Source: JAYPAN01 sp049597955
Lineage (GTDB): Bacteria > Pseudomonadota > Alphaproteobacteria > RS24
NCBI GenBank assembly: GCA_049597955.1
Contig: JBMYND010000011.1
Location: 1 to 64,000 of the forward strand
Direction of reading: 5' to 3'
DNA: 64,000 nt
Under the pieces are notes generated by a model that was not told the origin of the DNA, ran no database searches, and saw nothing but the letters and a program-made list of their open reading frames with translations. Numbering within the stretch: the stretch's first letter is position 1; each line of letters begins with the position of its first letter. The translations under genes and the position numbers were made by a program. Below, one piece after another: positions 34,748-44,915 of the stretch.

Positions 34748-36547
34748 TCAGTCATCCATTTTCAGCGCGGCGATAAAGGCGGTTTGGGGAATATCGACTT
34801 TGCCGAATTGGCGCATTTTCTTTTTGCCTTCTTTTTGCTTGTCGAGCAGCTTGCGCTTGCGGCTGACATCGCCGCCATAGCATTTGGCCGTCACATCTTT
34901 GCGCAGGGCTGCAATCGTCTCGCGCGCAATCACTTTGCCGCCCAATGCCGCCTGAATCGGTATTTTGAACAAATGGCGCGGTATCAGCCCTTTCAGCCTT
35001 TCGCACATGGCGCGACCACGGCTTTCGGCGCGCTCTCTGTGGACAATGGTGGACAGCGCATCGACCGGCTCGCCATTCACCAATATCGACATTTTCACCA
35101 AATCACCGGTGCGGTAATCGGCCAGGCTGTAATCAAAACTGGCATAGCCGCGCGTCACTGATTTCAGCCGGTCGTAAAAGTCAAACACCACCTCATTGAG
35201 CGGCAATTCATATTCCAGCATGGCGCGACTGCCGGCATAGCTGAGATTGACCTGCCGCCCGCGCCGGTCTTCGCATAATTTCAACACCGCGCCGAGATAA
35301 TCATCCGGCACCAGAATTGAGGCACGAATCCACGGCTCGTCAATATGGTCGATTTTCACCACATCGGGCATGTCGGCCGGATTGTGCAATTCCACCATGT
35401 CGCCATCGGTCATGTGCAATTGATAGACCACGCTGGGCGCGGTGGTGATGAGGTCAATGTCAAATTCGCGCTCAATGCGTTCGCGGATGATTTCAAGATG
35501 CAACAGGCCGAGAAAGCCGCAGCGAAAGCCAAAGCCCAGCGCCGCGCTGGTTTCCATCTCAAACTCAAAACTGGCATCATTCAGCCGCAGCTTGGCCATG
35601 GCTTCGCGCAAATCTTCAAACTGGCTGGAATCAATCGGAAACAGGCCGCAAAACACCACCGGCTGCGATGGCTTAAAGCCGGTCAGCGCGGTCTCGCAAG
35701 GGCGGCGCTCTTCGGTCACCGTATCGCCGACACGTGTATCCGCCACTTGCTTAATGGCGGCGGTGAAATAGCCGATTTCGCCCGGCCCCAGCGCCTCGAC
35801 TGTTTCGCGCTTGGGGCGGAATACGCCAACCTGATCCACCGGATGCATGGCACCGGTGGACATCATGCGGATTTTCTGGCCCTTTTTCAATTGCCCGTCA
35901 ATCACCCGCACCAGCACCACAACGCCCAGATAAGCGTCATACCAGCTATCGACCAGCATCGCCTTTAACGGCGCTTGCGGGTCGCCTTGCGGCGGCGGCA
36001 AATGGGTGACAATGGCTTCCAGCACATCGGCCACACCCAGCCCGGTCTTGGCCGATATATTCACCGCATGGCCGGTATCAAGGCCAATCACATCTTCAAT
36101 TTGCGTGGCCACACGGGCGCAATCGGCAGCCGGCAAGTCAACCTTGTTCAGCACCGGCACAATCTCATGGTCAACCTCAATCGCCTGATAGACATTGGCC
36201 AATGTTTGCGCCTCAACGCCTTGGCTGGCATCCACCACCAAAAGCGAACCTTCGCAAGCGGCCAGTGACCGGTTGACCTCATAGGCGAAATCGACATGGC
36301 CGGGCGTGTCAATCAGATTGAGCTGATAAGTCTCACCGTCCTGCGCTTTATAGTCGAGCCGGACGGTCTGCGCTTTTATGGTAATGCCGCGCTCGCGCTC
36401 CAGCTCCATATTGTCGAGCACTTGCTCTTGCATTTCGCGGTCGGACAGCCCGCCCGTGACCTGAATCAGCCGGTCGGCCAAAGTCGATTTGCCATGGTCA
36501 ATATGGGCGATAATCGAGAAATTGCGGATATGGGTTTGCTCACTCAT
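34748..36547 (-). CDS. lepA: elongation factor 4 (LepA)
   Basis: Ribosome-associated translational GTPase, 599 residues. G1 AHIDHGKSTLADR (about 14-26), G2/G3 with DTPGHVDF (about 78) and G4 NKVD are all present. Domains II, III and V follow, with the LepA-specific C-terminal domain rich in Lys and Arg (SRKRKLLDKQKEGKKKMRQ). The ATG at 36547 gives the usual MSEQTHIRNFSIIAHIDHG start; an ATG nine bases upstream is possible. tRNA-Ser lies just downstream. Confidence 0.97.
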   Translation of the reverse strand: MSEQTHIRNFSIIAHIDHGKSTLADRLIQVTGGLSDREMQEQVLDNMELERERGITIKAQTVRLDYKAQDGETYQLNLIDTPGHVDFAYEVNRSLAACEGSLLVVDASQGVEAQTLANVYQAIEVDHEIVPVLNKVDLPAADCARVATQIEDVIGLDTGHAVNISAKTGLGVADVLEAIVTHLPPPQGDPQAPLKAMLVDSWYDAYLGVVVLVRVIDGQLKKGQKIRMMSTGAMHPVDQVGVFRPKRETVEALGPGEIGYFTAAIKQVADTRVGDTVTEERRPCETALTGFKPSQPVVFCGLFPIDSSQFEDLREAMAKLRLNDASFEFEMETSAALGFGFRCGFLGLLHLEIIRERIEREFDIDLITTAPSVVYQLHMTDGDMVELHNPADMPDVVKIDHIDEPWIRASILVPDDYLGAVLKLCEDRRGRQVNLSYAGSRAMLEYELPLNEVVFDFYDRLKSVTRGYASFDYSLADYRTGDLVKMSILVNGEPVDALSTIVHRERAESRGRAMCERLKGLIPRHLFKIPIQAALGGKVIARETIAALRKDVTAKCYGGDVSRKRKLLDKQKEGKKKMRQFGKVDIPQTAFIAALKMDD

Positions 36548-36607
36548 GCAGCCCATATAGCATTGCCGGCCGCGCCCGCCAATGCGGCAAATGCGGCCTT
36601 GAGAACT

Positions 36608-37948
36608 TTACATCGGAATGGTGATATTGGCTTTCAGCCCGCCCAGCCCGCTGCGCGACAGCACAATATCGCCGCCATGGCCGCGCGCCACATCGCGGGC
36701 AATGGCCAGGCCGAGGCCAGTGCCGCCCATTTGCGCATTGCGCGCATCATCAAGCCGGTAAAACGGGCGGAACACATCTTCCAGCTTGTCGCCGGGAATG
36801 CCGACACCATTATCTTCCACCGTAATATGCAAAGCCTCCGCCTGCCGGTCGGGATGGGCGGCAACATGCACCAGCCGCCCATGCGCGCAGGCATTATTGA
36901 CCAGATTGGTGACACAGCGGCGCAGCGCATTGGGCTTCATCGCCACTGAGGCAAGGCAATTATCGGTCAGCCGGATTTGCACATCCGGCCAACGCCGCTC
37001 GGCATCATGGGCGATTTGCTGCATGAATTGGTCAACAGCGACCGGCTCTGCCGTCTCGCCCTGATAGCCACGGGCAAAGGCCAGATAATCATCCAGCATA
37101 TCTTCCATTTCACCAATATCAGTGTTCAACGCCTCCACTTCTGCGCCTTGCGGCAGCATGGCCAATTGCAGTTTGAGGCGGGTTAGCGGCGTGCGCAAAT
37201 CATGGCTGACCCCGGCCAGCATGGTGGTGCGCTGTTCAATCTGGCGCTGGATGCGGTCGCGCATTTCAATGAAGGAAGCGGCGGCGCGGCGCACTTCCGA
37301 CGCACCGGCGGGGCGGAAATCGGGCGTGTCGCGGCCTTTGCCAAACTCTTCAGCCGCTTCGGCAAGGCGCTGAATCGGGCGTATCTGATTGCGTAAAAAC
37401 GCCCCCGAGACCAGCAATAATATCAGCGAGGTGGCCGCCATCCAGACAATAAAAATATGGCTGTTCGTGGCATAGACGCGGTCGCGCTTGGCCAGCACGC
37501 GCATCACTTCGCCGGGCAGCAGCACACGAATGTCAACATGGCGGGCATAGGTTTCGGTATCGACCCAAAAAGGCCGGCCAAGCTGGGTTTCCAATTCACG
37601 CGCCAGCGAGCGCGGCAACAGCGCGAAAATACCGCCCGAATTGGCGTTTTCCGGCAGGGTTTCGCCGGGCAGAAAGGCGACCGAGACATCAAATGCATCG
37701 CTGGCCATCTGGCTCAGCAATTCGCCGTCACCGCCAAGCTGGCGCATGCGCAAATCAGCCAAAAGCGCAATATCACTGACCGCAGCGCGCGACAGGCTCT
37801 CGGTCACGCTGGTCCAATGGCGCTGCATAAACACAATCGCCACAATGATTTGCGTGAACACCAAGGGCACGACAATAATCAACAGCGACCGCGGAAACAG
37901 GCCGGTCGGCATATAATTTTTCAGCCATGCAAAAATCGGGTCCAGCAC
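36608..37948 (-). CDS. envZ: sensor histidine kinase, EnvZ-like
   Basis: Membrane kinase of 446 residues. Two helices (about 20-40 and 164-184) enclose a periplasmic domain of about 120 residues. A HAMP segment precedes the phospho-acceptor His249 in VSHDLRTPLTRLKLQL. The ATPase domain shows NLVNNACAHG, DNGVGIPG and GTGLGLAIARDVARGHGG. It lies 36 bases downstream of the OmpR-type regulator and is its likely partner. The stimulus is unknown. Confidence 0.93.
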   Translation of the reverse strand: MLDPIFAWLKNYMPTGLFPRSLLIIVVPLVFTQIIVAIVFMQRHWTSVTESLSRAAVSDIALLADLRMRQLGGDGELLSQMASDAFDVSVAFLPGETLPENANSGGIFALLPRSLARELETQLGRPFWVDTETYARHVDIRVLLPGEVMRVLAKRDRVYATNSHIFIVWMAATSLILLLVSGAFLRNQIRPIQRLAEAAEEFGKGRDTPDFRPAGASEVRRAAASFIEMRDRIQRQIEQRTTMLAGVSHDLRTPLTRLKLQLAMLPQGAEVEALNTDIGEMEDMLDDYLAFARGYQGETAEPVAVDQFMQQIAHDAERRWPDVQIRLTDNCLASVAMKPNALRRCVTNLVNNACAHGRLVHVAAHPDRQAEALHITVEDNGVGIPGDKLEDVFRPFYRLDDARNAQMGGTGLGLAIARDVARGHGGDIVLSRSGLGGLKANITIPM

Positions 37949-37984
37949 AATCTTCCTCCGGCTCTTTTCTAACCCAGCAACATC

Positions 37985-38683
37985 TTAATCCAGGCGCAAC
38001 ACATATCCGGCGCCGCGCACGGTTTGTAAATATATCGGGTCGCGCGGGTCATTTTCTATTTTACGCCGCAATCGGTTAATTTGCACGTCAATCGCGCGCT
38101 CGGAAATCGTCTCACCCTCGGCCAAAGCTTCGCGCGTGACAATACTGCCCGGCGCGGCCACCAATCGACGCATAAGCTCGGCCTCGCGCGTGGTCAGCGT
38201 GATGCGCGCGCCATCGCGGGTTAATTCGCCGCGCTCATAACGAAAAATGAACGGGCCGAAATGGGCCTCATCCGGCGGCTCAAGCGCCTGATTTTCGCTG
38301 ACACTGCGGCGCAGAATATTTTGCACCCGCAACAGCAATTCCTGCGGGTCAAACGGTTTGGCGAGATAATCATCAGCCCCGCTGGCCAGCCCTTCAATAC
38401 GCTGCTCTACTTCGGCGCGCGCGGTCAGCAGCAAAATCGGCACGCGGTCATTGTCGCGGCGCAGCTTTTCGGTAAATTCCAGCCCGCTAATGCCCGGCAT
38501 CATAATATCCAGCACCAGCAAATCATAGCTCAGCGCATCCATTTTCTTGCGCGCTTCGGCGGCATTTTCAGCGACCGAAGTGCGATAGCCATTATCGGCC
38601 AGATATTTTTGCAGCAAAGCGCGGATGCGCGTATCGTCATCGACCACCAATATATGCGCGGTTGTTTCGTCAAAGCCGGTCAT
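37985..38683 (-). CDS. ompR: OmpR-family response regulator (PetR/OmpR-like)
   Basis: A 232-residue regulator with receiver Asp59 in LDIMMPGISG, acidic DDD at 15-17, Lys in YLAKPFDP and a winged helix ending ARGAGYVL-type, here TVRGAGYVLRLD. It overlaps the MarR-type gene by ATGA. The MarR-OmpR pair corresponds in order to petP-petR of Rhodobacter, reported there to be needed for cytochrome bc1 expression; whether that holds here is inference. Confidence 0.94.
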   Translation of the reverse strand: MTGFDETTAHILVVDDDTRIRALLQKYLADNGYRTSVAENAAEARKKMDALSYDLLVLDIMMPGISGLEFTEKLRRDNDRVPILLLTARAEVEQRIEGLASGADDYLAKPFDPQELLLRVQNILRRSVSENQALEPPDEAHFGPFIFRYERGELTRDGARITLTTREAELMRRLVAAPGSIVTREALAEGETISERAIDVQINRLRRKIENDPRDPIYLQTVRGAGYVLRLD

Positions 38684-39231
38684 TTTTTGGCCTCCGCCCG
38701 CCTTTGGGCGCGAAGCGCCTTTTCTGCCGCCGCCCGCGCCAATGGCGGCAGGCCGGGCGCGCGCGCCACCAGCCGGTCAATATCTTCGCGGTCTTGCGAA
38801 TTGATAAGCAATCTTGTGGTAGCTTTCCATTGTTCAAATTCAGCCGCGCCGCAAATATCAAAGACTTGCGCAAAACGGCTGATTTGCGGCGCAATTAGCT
38901 GGCCATGCAGCGCATGACCGGCATCGGTTAAAAACAGCAAGCGTTTGCGCCGGTCATGCTCGCCAATACGCTGCTCGACATAGCCCTCATCAATCAAATC
39001 GCGCAAAACACGCGCCAGACTTTGCTTGGTCACCCGCAACAAGTCCAGCAAATCGGCAATGCTCATGCCGGGATTGGTAGCAACAAAATGCAAAACCCGG
39101 TGATGGGCGCGGCCAAAGCCATGCGCGGCGAGAATCTCATCCGGGTCGGCAATGAAATCGCGATAGGCGAAAAACAGCAATTCGATTGCGTCCTTGAAAT
39201 CATCTGCCGCGGTGGATTGCGAAACTGCCAT
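38680..39231 (-). CDS. MarR-family transcriptional regulator (PetP-like)
   Basis: A winged-helix regulator, 183 residues from ATG 39231. GFGRAHHRVLHFVATNPGMS begins the DNA-binding domain. VTKQSLARVLRDLIDEG is the recognition helix region, and EQRIGEHDRRKRLLFLT is the wing with the conserved DxRxK motif. The start is uncertain: in-frame ATGs at 39243, 39255 and 39288 would extend it, but the last covers the promoter-like TTGACA of the divergent ilvE. Coupled to the OmpR gene by a four-base overlap, it may control its own operon and ilvE from the shared 137-bp gap. Confidence 0.9.
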   Translation of the reverse strand: MAVSQSTAADDFKDAIELLFFAYRDFIADPDEILAAHGFGRAHHRVLHFVATNPGMSIADLLDLLRVTKQSLARVLRDLIDEGYVEQRIGEHDRRKRLLFLTDAGHALHGQLIAPQISRFAQVFDICGAAEFEQWKATTRLLINSQDREDIDRLVARAPGLPPLARAAAEKALRAQRRAEAKK

Positions 39232-39281
39232 GCGTCTTGCCATTTGCCTTTTCATCTGTTGCGCGAAATATGTCAGCCTTA

Positions 39282-39310
39282 TTGACATAAATCTGTCTCG
39301 CTGATAAGTC
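39282..39310 (+). promoter_or_regulatory. probable ilvE promoter
   Basis: TTGACA (39282-39287) is a perfect -35 box; TAAGTC (39305-39310) after 17 bp is a weak -10. The element lies 59 bases before the ilvE ATG and faces the MarR gene, so that regulator could act here. Confidence 0.45.
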
Positions 39311-39368
39311 TATCACAGACACGAAAAAACGTCGGCAAAAATAGCGCGCCGACTGGGAGCTGACGAAA

Positions 39369-40247
39369 ATGAGTGTGGCATTCGACCAGCGCGACGGGTT
39401 TATCTGGATGAACGGGGAAATGGTGCCCTGGGCAGACAGCAAAATTCATGTGCTGACCCATGGCCTGCATTATGGCTCCTGCGTTTTTGAGGGCGCGCGC
39501 GCCTATAATGGGCGGATTTTCAAATTGGAAGAGCATACGGAGCGGCTGTTTTATTCGGCGGGCGAGCTTGGTTTTGAGCTGCCGTTTTCCGCCGATGCGA
39601 TTAACGCGGCCTGCCGCGAAACATTGGACAAAAACCAGCTGGTGGACGGCTATTTGCGCCCGGTTGCTTGGCGCGGCAGCGAAATGATGGGCGTGTCGGC
39701 ACAGCAAAACCGCATTAATGTCGCGGTCGCCGCATGGGAATGGCCGTCTTATTTCGACCCGGCTGAACGCTTGCGCGGCATCCGGCTGGATATGGCCAAA
39801 TATCGCCGCCCATCGCCGGAAACCGCGCCTTGCCATGCCAAAGCGGCGGGCCTGTATATGATTTGCACCCTGTCCAAACACGACGCCGAAGCCAAGGGCT
39901 ATGCCGATGCCATGATGCTGGACTGGCGCGGCCAAATTGCCGAAGCGACCGGTGCCAATGTGTTTTTTGTCGATAATGGCGTTTTGCACACGCCGCTGCC
40001 TGATTGTTTCCTTGACGGCATTACCCGCCGCACTGTCATGGAGCTGGCGCGGGCGCGCGGCATTGAGATTGTCGAGCGCGCCATTATGCCGGAAGAAATG
40101 GACGGCTTCAGCGAATGTTTCATCACCGGCACAGCCGCCGAAGTAACGCCGGTTTCCGAGATTGGCCCCTATCGCTTTACCCCGGGCGATATAAGCAAAA
40201 ATCTGATGGATGATTATACCGCCCTGGTCACAAGTGCCGGCGCGTGA
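39369..40247 (+). CDS. ilvE: branched-chain amino-acid aminotransferase
   Basis: PLP fold-type IV aminotransferase for Leu, Ile and Val, 292 residues. HVLTHGLHYGSCVFEGARAY (about 27-46), the catalytic Lys in CHAKAAGLYMI (about 157-167) and EATGANVFFVDNG are visible. The start is 9 bases after a weak GGGAGC. It is divergent from the MarR operon, an arrangement kept in several Alphaproteobacteria. Confidence 0.95.
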   Translation: MSVAFDQRDGFIWMNGEMVPWADSKIHVLTHGLHYGSCVFEGARAYNGRIFKLEEHTERLFYSAGELGFELPFSADAINAACRETLDKNQLVDGYLRPVAWRGSEMMGVSAQQNRINVAVAAWEWPSYFDPAERLRGIRLDMAKYRRPSPETAPCHAKAAGLYMICTLSKHDAEAKGYADAMMLDWRGQIAEATGANVFFVDNGVLHTPLPDCFLDGITRRTVMELARARGIEIVERAIMPEEMDGFSECFITGTAAEVTPVSEIGPYRFTPGDISKNLMDDYTALVTSAGA

Positions 40248-40343
40248 GGCGTTTAAGCAACCGCCCAGCCTGAAATTTTCGCGTTATTTCGCTTTGCATC
40301 CTCCCAAGCCTGCGTCATTATGAAGGCAGACAGGGAGAGGATT

Positions 40344-40964
40344 ATGGGACTTTACGAAAAATTTGTGCTGCCAAGCTTTATCAATGCTGCGTGCGGCACC
40401 AAGCCAGTGTCAAAACAGCGCGAGAAAGTTGTGCCGCATTGCGAGGGGCGGGTTTTGGAAATCGGCATGGGAACGGGGCATAATCTGGCCTATTACGACC
40501 CGGCCAAAGTAGATATGGTTTTCGGCCTTGAGCCTGCGCCGGATATGGTCAAAAAGGCACGCCCGCTGGCCGAGCAGGCGGCGTTTCCGGTTGAGTTTAT
40601 CGACCTGCCGGGTGAGGAAATCCCGCTTGATGACAATAGCGTTGATACTGTCTTGCTGACCTATACGCTTTGCACCATTCCCGATACGCTGCGCGCCATG
40701 CAAGGCATGCGGCGGGTTTTGAAACCGGGCGGTAAATTGCTGTTTTCCGAACATGGTCGCGCGCCCGATGCGGCGGTCGAAAAATGGCAAAACCGGCTCA
40801 ATGGCGTATGGGGGCTGATTGCCGGCGGCTGCAATATCAATCGCGACATTCCGACACTGATTGAAGAAGGCGGCTTCAAAATCACCGAGCAGCAAGCCAT
40901 GTATGTGCCATCGACGCCACGGATTTTAGGCTTTACCTATTGGGGAGCGGCGGAAATCAACTGA
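40344..40964 (+). CDS. class I SAM-dependent methyltransferase
   Basis: A small-molecule methyltransferase of 206 residues, UbiE/METTL7-like. Motif I is VLEIGMGTGHNL (about 37-48), the acidic motif II is FGLEPAPDM, and the motif post-I segment IDLPGEEIPLDDNSVDTVL precedes LKPGGKLLFSEHG (motif III). ATG 40344 is chosen for the strong GGGAGAGG upstream; an ATG 24 bases earlier is possible. The substrate cannot be told. Confidence 0.88.
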   Translation: MGLYEKFVLPSFINAACGTKPVSKQREKVVPHCEGRVLEIGMGTGHNLAYYDPAKVDMVFGLEPAPDMVKKARPLAEQAAFPVEFIDLPGEEIPLDDNSVDTVLLTYTLCTIPDTLRAMQGMRRVLKPGGKLLFSEHGRAPDAAVEKWQNRLNGVWGLIAGGCNINRDIPTLIEEGGFKITEQQAMYVPSTPRILGFTYWGAAEIN

Positions 40965-40978
40965 GCCGCCAATGCCGG

Positions 40979-43375
40979 TCAGCCGCGCAGCTTGCCGCCG
41001 GTGGCTTTTTCCACGGCGGCGGTGATTTTTGCCGATAATGCCTCAATCTCAGCATCGGTCAAAGTCGCTTCAACCGGTTGCAATGTCACTTCAAGCGCCA
41101 TTGATTTCATGCCTTCCGGCAGGCTGCCACCGGCAAATACGTCAAACACGCGCACATTGGCAATCAGCTTTTTGTCAACGCTGCGCGCCGCGCGCACGGC
41201 TTGGGCGGCGCTGACATTGGCTGCCATTTCAAAAGCGAAATCGCGGGTCACAGCCTGCAAATTCGACGCCTGCAAACCGGCGCGGGCAAGGCCGCCCTGC
41301 GCTTTGGGCGCAGCGATTGTATCCGGCCAGACTTCAAAAGCGACAATTGGCCCGGGCAGGTCAAAATGCTTCAGCAGGGCCGGATGCAATTCACCAAAAG
41401 CCGCCATTGGCTGTTTGGGATTGCGCGCCAGCACACCGGCGCGGCCCGGATGATACCAATCGGCAATTGGCGGTAAGATTTGCAAACCATCGCCCGCCAC
41501 ACCGCAAGCGGCCAGCGCCGCTTCGGCATCGGCGCGGGCGGCATAGACATCGGCCATTTGCGGCGCGCCCTGCCAGCGACGCGGCTGCACCGCCCCGTGC
41601 CGCACCCCGCTTGCTGCCAGACGTTGCGCACCCGGTTTGGCAGCCAAAAACTCATTGCCAATTTCAAACAAAGCAATATCGGCAAAGCCACGCGCCACAT
41701 TGCGCGCCGTGGCAGCCAGCAGGCCGGGCAGCAGCGAGGGCCGCATATGCGATAATTCCGAGGAAATCGGATTGTCGAGTTCCAGCCCGTCCGCCACGCC
41801 AAACAGCGCCGCATCATGGCGGTCGATAAATGACCAAGTCACTGCCTCAACCAGCCCATGTGCCGCCAAACTCCGGCGCATCACATGTATCCGACGCTGC
41901 AAGGGCGTCAAAGTCGGGCGGGTCACATCATGGCGACGCGGCAACGGGGTGGACGGCACATTATCGAGGCCATAAATGCGAATGATTTCTTCCACCAAAT
42001 CGACATCGCCGCCAATATCAGGGCGCCAGCTCGGCACTTGCACTTGCCACGCCTTGCCGGTCTCAACAGCAAAGCCCAAAGCCTGCAAAATCGCCTGCAT
42101 CTCGGCTTCCGGCAGGGTGACGCCGGTGCGCTTTTCAACCAGCGCCGGGTCAAATGTAATCTCGGAAAGCGGCGCATCCGCCGCACCGGCCAAAACCGGC
42201 ACACCGGCATCGCCGCCGCAAATTTCAGTTATCATCTGCACAGCTTGGGCCAGACCCGACATCACCGAGGCGCGGTCAACACCGCGCTCAAAACGATAGC
42301 GCGCATCGCTTTCAATATTATGGCGACGCCCGGAACGGGCAATCGCATCGGGCGCAAACCAGGCGCTCTCCACCAGCACATTTTGCGTGTCCATTGTGCT
42401 GCCTGACGCCAGCCCGCCCATAATGCCGCCCAGACCCAATACGCCATTTTCATCGGCAATAACGCAATCTTCCGGCACTAATTCATAAACATTGTCATCC
42501 AGCGCGATGAAGCTTTCGCCTGCCTCAGCCTGCCGCGCCACCACCTGACCGGTCAGCCGGTCGGCGTCATAGACATGCAAAGGGCGGCCGCGATCATAGG
42601 AAATATAATTGGTAATATCGACCAGCGCATTTATCGGGTTCAACCCAATCGCCCGCAACCGCATTTGCAACCAGGCCGGGCTTTCGCCATTGCTGACATT
42701 GCTGACCAGACATCCGGCAAAAGCCGGACAGACCGGCCCGGAGACGGCCAAATCTACCTGCCTGTCAGCTTTGGCGATAATATCGGTCACCATGTCCGGT
42801 TTCAGCGTGCCAAGCCCTGCTGCCGCCAAATCGCGGGCAATGCCGCGCACGCCGAGGCAATCCGGCCGATTGGGGGTGATGCCAATCTCAATCACCGGGT
42901 CAGCACTCAAGCCAAACGCGCCCAGCGCCTCAATTGCCGGGGCGCCAATTTCTGCCGTTTCCGGCAATTCAATAATCCCTTCATGGTCTTCCGACAGGCC
43001 CAGCTCGGCGGCGGAGCACATCATACCATTGCTTTCGACACCGCGAATTTTCGCCTTGCCCAGCACCATGCCATTGGAGGGAATCACCGCGCCTTGTTGC
43101 GCCAATATGCCCTTCAAACCGGCCCGCGCATTGGGCGCGCCGCATACCAATATCTGCTCTCCCGCCCCGCTGCGCACCGTGCAGACCTGCAAACGGTCAG
43201 CATCCGGATGCGGCGCGGCGTCGATGATTTCGGCCACTTCAAACCCGGCAAAGGCAGCCGCCGGGTCGTGCAATTCTTCCACTTCCAACCCGACCAGCGT
43301 CAAAGTCTCGACAATGCGCGCCAAGGAAGCATCCGTCTGCAAATGCTCGGTCAGCCATGACAGGGTAAATTTCAT
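40979..43375 (-). CDS. pheT: phenylalanine-tRNA ligase beta subunit
   Basis: Large subunit of PheRS, 798 residues. The N-terminal tRNA-binding OB domain has VCTVRSGAGEQILVCGAPN (about 66-84). B3/B4 editing and B5 domains follow, then the catalytic-like domain with EAVTWSFID, and the C-terminal anticodon-binding FDX-ACB domain with VFDVFAGGSLPEGMKSMALE. It starts ten bases after pheS. Confidence 0.97.
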   Translation of the reverse strand: MKFTLSWLTEHLQTDASLARIVETLTLVGLEVEELHDPAAAFAGFEVAEIIDAAPHPDADRLQVCTVRSGAGEQILVCGAPNARAGLKGILAQQGAVIPSNGMVLGKAKIRGVESNGMMCSAAELGLSEDHEGIIELPETAEIGAPAIEALGAFGLSADPVIEIGITPNRPDCLGVRGIARDLAAAGLGTLKPDMVTDIIAKADRQVDLAVSGPVCPAFAGCLVSNVSNGESPAWLQMRLRAIGLNPINALVDITNYISYDRGRPLHVYDADRLTGQVVARQAEAGESFIALDDNVYELVPEDCVIADENGVLGLGGIMGGLASGSTMDTQNVLVESAWFAPDAIARSGRRHNIESDARYRFERGVDRASVMSGLAQAVQMITEICGGDAGVPVLAGAADAPLSEITFDPALVEKRTGVTLPEAEMQAILQALGFAVETGKAWQVQVPSWRPDIGGDVDLVEEIIRIYGLDNVPSTPLPRRHDVTRPTLTPLQRRIHVMRRSLAAHGLVEAVTWSFIDRHDAALFGVADGLELDNPISSELSHMRPSLLPGLLAATARNVARGFADIALFEIGNEFLAAKPGAQRLAASGVRHGAVQPRRWQGAPQMADVYAARADAEAALAACGVAGDGLQILPPIADWYHPGRAGVLARNPKQPMAAFGELHPALLKHFDLPGPIVAFEVWPDTIAAPKAQGGLARAGLQASNLQAVTRDFAFEMAANVSAAQAVRAARSVDKKLIANVRVFDVFAGGSLPEGMKSMALEVTLQPVEATLTDAEIEALSAKITAAVEKATGGKLRG

Positions 43376-43385
43376 CCGCCCGCCC

Positions 43386-44492
43386 CTATTGCCCGGCCAT
43401 TTGCCGGTTGGACAGGCCGCCGGTCAGCCCCGGCACATCAAGCGGCAAAAAGCCGTAATGTTTCAGCCAGCGTAAATCAGCATCAAAAAAGGCGCGCAAA
43501 TCCGGCATGCCATATTTCAGCATGGCCAACCTGTCGAGGCCCATGCCAAAGGCAAAACCCTGCAAGCGCGCCGCGTCAATACCGGCATATTTCAGCACAG
43601 CCGGATGCACCATGCCACTGCCACCAATTTCCATCCAGTCTTCGCCCTCGCCAACAACCAGGCGCGCGCCGTCGCGGCGGCATTGCATGTCAATTTCCAT
43701 GCTCGGCTCGGTAAAGGGGAAATAGCTGGGGCGCAGCCGAATAGCGACATTATCCACCTCGAAAAAAGCCGCCAGAAAAGCTTCCAGCGTCCATTTCAAA
43801 TGGCCAAGATGGGTGGTCTCGTCAATCACCAGCCCTTCCACCTGATGAAACATTGGTGTGTGGGTCTGGTCGCTGTCGCAGCGATAGGTGCGTCCGGGTG
43901 CGATAAAGCGGAATGGCGGCTCGCCGGCTTCCATTCGGCGCACCTGCACCGGGCTTGTATGGGTGCGCAAAAGCAAACGGTCACCGGCTTCATCGGGCGG
44001 AAAATAAAATGTGTCATGCATTTGCCGCGCCGGGTGGGCTTCGGGAATGTTCAGCGCGGTGAAATTGTAAAAATCGGTTTCAATATCCGGCCCTTCAGCC
44101 ACATCAAACCCCATATCGGCAAAAATCGCCGAAACCTCATCCATCACCTGACTGACCGGATGAATGCGCCCGGACAGAAGCGGGTCATTTTGCGTTGGCA
44201 GGGTGATGTCAACCGTTTCAGAGGCCAGCCGCGCTTGCAGGGCTGCGCCTTCCAGCACGGCTTTGCGCGCCTCAATGGCCTGCGCCAGCCGGTCGCGCAA
44301 TTGGTTGAATTTCGGGCCGTTAATCTGGCGCTGTTCCGGCGACATGCCGCCCAGCGATTTCAAAAGCGCCGAAACACTGCCCTTTTTGCCGAGCGCGGCA
44401 ACCCGCACAGCGTCGAGCGCGGCCAAATCGGTGGCCGCGTCAATATCGCTTAATATCTGCTGTTCCAGACTGTCGCTGTCCTGCGCGCTCAT
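43386..44492 (-). CDS. pheS: phenylalanine-tRNA ligase alpha subunit
   Basis: Catalytic subunit of PheRS, 368 residues. An N-terminal coiled coil (about 1-90) is followed by class II motif 2 PFRFIAPGRTYRCDSDQTH and motif 3 AFGMGLDRLAMLKYG. FHQVEGLVID is also characteristic. It is transcribed with rpmI, rplT and pheT. Confidence 0.97.
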   Translation of the reverse strand: MSAQDSDSLEQQILSDIDAATDLAALDAVRVAALGKKGSVSALLKSLGGMSPEQRQINGPKFNQLRDRLAQAIEARKAVLEGAALQARLASETVDITLPTQNDPLLSGRIHPVSQVMDEVSAIFADMGFDVAEGPDIETDFYNFTALNIPEAHPARQMHDTFYFPPDEAGDRLLLRTHTSPVQVRRMEAGEPPFRFIAPGRTYRCDSDQTHTPMFHQVEGLVIDETTHLGHLKWTLEAFLAAFFEVDNVAIRLRPSYFPFTEPSMEIDMQCRRDGARLVVGEGEDWMEIGGSGMVHPAVLKYAGIDAARLQGFAFGMGLDRLAMLKYGMPDLRAFFDADLRWLKHYGFLPLDVPGLTGGLSNRQMAGQ

Positions 44493-44546
44493 GTCTTTGC
44501 CTCCTGTCGCGTCGCGTCACCCATGGCGACCGGCGCAACGGGCCGA

Positions 44547-44903
44547 CTATCCAAGCGCGGCCCGTGCCTTGCCGACCAATGCCTCAAAAGCTGCCGGCTC
44601 ATGCACCGCCAAATCGGCCAGCACTTTGCGGTCAACCTCGACACCGGCCTTGCCCAGCCCGTCAATAAATCGGCCATAGGGCAGACCATGGGCGCGCGAG
44701 GCCGCATTAATGCGCTGAATCCACAAGGCGCGGAAATTGCGCTTGCGGGCGCGACGGTCGCGATAAGCATATTGACCGGCTTTGGTCACTGCTTGTTTGG
44801 CTACCTTAATGGTATTTTTGCGACGGCCATAATAACCTTTGGCCTTGGAAAGAACTTTTTTGTGGCGTGCGTGCGAAGTGACGCCGCGTTTTACACGTGA
44901 CAT
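44547..44903 (-). CDS. rplT: 50S ribosomal protein L20
   Basis: Early-assembling large-subunit protein of 118 residues, basic, starting MSRVKRGVTSHARHKKVL with the conserved YYGRRKNTIKVAKQAV and RDRRARKRNFRALWIQRINA. It follows rpmI by 12 bases. In Escherichia coli L20 represses this operon; the leader hairpins noted upstream of rpmI could serve that purpose. Confidence 0.98.
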   Translation of the reverse strand: MSRVKRGVTSHARHKKVLSKAKGYYGRRKNTIKVAKQAVTKAGQYAYRDRRARKRNFRALWIQRINAASRAHGLPYGRFIDGLGKAGVEVDRKVLADLAVHEPAAFEALVGKARAALG

Positions 44904-44915
44904 GGCAGACCCTCC